A DNA stretch of 64,000 nucleotides from Devosia sp. MC521 (GTDB lineage: Bacteria > Pseudomonadota > Alphaproteobacteria > Rhizobiales > Devosiaceae), in the NCBI RefSeq assembly GCF_014127105.1, contig NZ_CP059902.1:405001-469000 (forward strand), in the 5' to 3' direction. The notes below the pieces were generated by a model. That model made no database searches. It was not told the origin of the DNA and saw only the letters and a program-made list of their open reading frames with translations. The position numbers and the translations under genes are program-made. Below are positions 63,136 through 64,000 of this stretch, piece by piece. The stretch's first letter is position 1. Every line of letters begins with the position of its first letter.

Positions 63136-64000
63136 ATGCGCGTTTTGGTCATTGGTTCCGGTGGTCGTGAACATGCGCTCGCTTGGAAGATCGCGCAGTC
63201 GCCAGAGGTCGAGGCGGTCTTTGTTGCGCCGGGCAATGGCGGAACAGATGGCGTCGCCACCAATCTTTCCATCGACGTCACCGACCATGCCGCGGTCATC
63301 GCTGCGGCCAAAGACCAAAACATTGATTTCGTCGTCGTCGGCCCCGACGCACAAGTGGTCGCCGGTCTCGGCGACGATGTGCGCGCCGCGGGGATCGCCT
63401 GCTTCTGCCCCTCGAAAGAAGCGGGCCAGCTCGAAGGCTCTAAGGGTTTTACCAAAGCCCTCTGCGACGAGTTCGATATTCCCACCGCTGGCTATGCCCG
63501 CTTTGAAGATGAAGCCAGCGCGCTGGCCTATCTCTACACCGCTGGCGCCCCCATTGTGATCAAGGCTGATGGCCTGGCCGCTGGCAAGGGCGTCACTGTC
63601 GCCATGAATGTGGAAGATGCAGAAGAAGCAGTTATTGATTGCTTCTCCGGCGCCTTTGGCGCATCGGGCGCAAGCGTCGTCATCGAAGACTTTATGGAAG
63701 GCGAGGAGGTCAGCCTCTTTGTTCTCTGCGACGGCGAAGCGATCTTGCCGCTGACCACGGCGCAGGATCACAAGCGCGCCTTTGATGGCGATGTTGGCCC
63801 GAACACGGGCGGCATGGGCGCGTATTCGCCAGCGCCCGTCATGACCCGCGAAGTTTATGACGAGGTCATGAAAACCATCATTGAGCCGACCGTACGCGGC
63901 ATGGCGCAGCGCGGCACGCCCTATGCTGGTGTGCTCTATGCCGGGTTGATGCTCACAGCCGATGGTCCCAAGCTTGTCGAATACAACGCGCGCTTTGGCG
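63136..64000 (+). CDS. purD: Phosphoribosylamine-glycine ligase, N-terminal part
   Basis: The gene runs off the window end after 288 codons. The start at 63136 follows GGAGG. The PurD signatures are [16 protein letters not shown] at residue 3, [14 protein letters not shown] near residue 75, [16 protein letters not shown] near 136, and [24 protein letters not shown] (split) near 212. It makes glycinamide ribonucleotide, the second step of purine synthesis. The ATP-grasp domain is intact as far as it can be seen. About a third of the protein lies outside the window. Confidence 0.97.
   Translation, partial: MRVLVIGSGGREHALAWKIAQSPEVEAVFVAPGNGGTDGVATNLSIDVTDHAAVIAAAKDQNIDFVVVGPDAQVVAGLGDDVRAAGIACFCPSKEAGQLEGSKGFTKALCDEFDIPTAGYARFEDEASALAYLYTAGAPIVIKADGLAAGKGVTVAMNVEDAEEAVIDCFSGAFGASGASVVIEDFMEGEEVSLFVLCDGEAILPLTTAQDHKRAFDGDVGPNTGGMGAYSPAPVMTREVYDEVMKTIIEPTVRGMAQRGTPYAGVLYAGLMLTADGPKLVEYNARFG

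Overview
This window looks like chromosomal DNA from an alphaproteobacterium of the Hyphomicrobiales. Devosia or a close relative is my best guess, which is an inference from gene content and not a database match. The signs are a tRNA-His with A73 and no encoded G at -1 next to a divergent HisRS, a short HisG with HisZ, a CIRCE-controlled groESL, a Zur/Znu cluster with many GTG and TTG starts, and an Entner-Doudoroff operon. Most of the window is ordinary, densely packed chromosome. I see no prophage, no CRISPR array, and only one insertion sequence.

Layout. 1-3.0 kb: tail of a GH13 alpha-glucosidase, an AbrB-type permease and an M20 amidohydrolase. 3.0-8.6 kb: etfB-etfA, an aromatic/aspartate aminotransferase, an Mrp-type P-loop ATPase with no cysteine at all, and a GH1 beta-glucosidase. 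8.6-13.5 kb (minus strand): a complete Dpp/Opp-type ABC importer with a terminator-like hairpin between the binding-protein gene and the permeases. 13.6-16.5 kb: a large PAS/histidine-kinase-like protein that has lost its catalytic residues and carries two 9-bp tandem repeat arrays. 16.8-20.6 kb: tRNA-His, rpsU, a TadG-like vWA protein and small ORFs. 20.7-24.3 kb: hisS-hisZ-hisG. 24.3-29 kb: GtrA and a GT2 glycosyltransferase, a TauE permease, an orphan BrnA-like protein and groESL. 29-33.9 kb: small proteins, an EamA transporter, a sigma-54 activator and a TipF-like degenerate EAL protein. 34-43.2 kb: HAD hydrolase, ribF, ileS, lspA, a lipoprotein, a pseudouridine synthase with a very long repetitive tail, and rsmD. 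43.2-45.1 kb: an outer-membrane protein gene broken by an IS5-family element. 45.2-49.8 kb: a zinc-uptake regulon (zur, znuB, znuC, znuA, aztD-like) with three candidate Zur boxes. 49.8-54.6 kb: small membrane and secreted proteins, one frameshifted gene, a CDF exporter and cobU. 54.8-59.9 kb: a BadF-type sugar kinase with zwf-pgl-edd. 60-64 kb: speG, rsmE, gshA and the start of purD.

The genes group into several physiological blocks. These are sugar breakdown (alpha- and beta-glucosidase feeding glucose to zwf-pgl-edd), zinc homeostasis under Zur, histidine synthesis and charging, and chaperone and translation housekeeping. The clearest oddities are the non-catalytic kinase with expandable repeats, the cysteine-free Mrp, the EtfA lacking its usual FAD-contacting arginine, the disrupted outer-membrane gene, and a family of REP-like palindromes between genes. 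I do not see a clearly new multi-gene system. The findings are individual leads.
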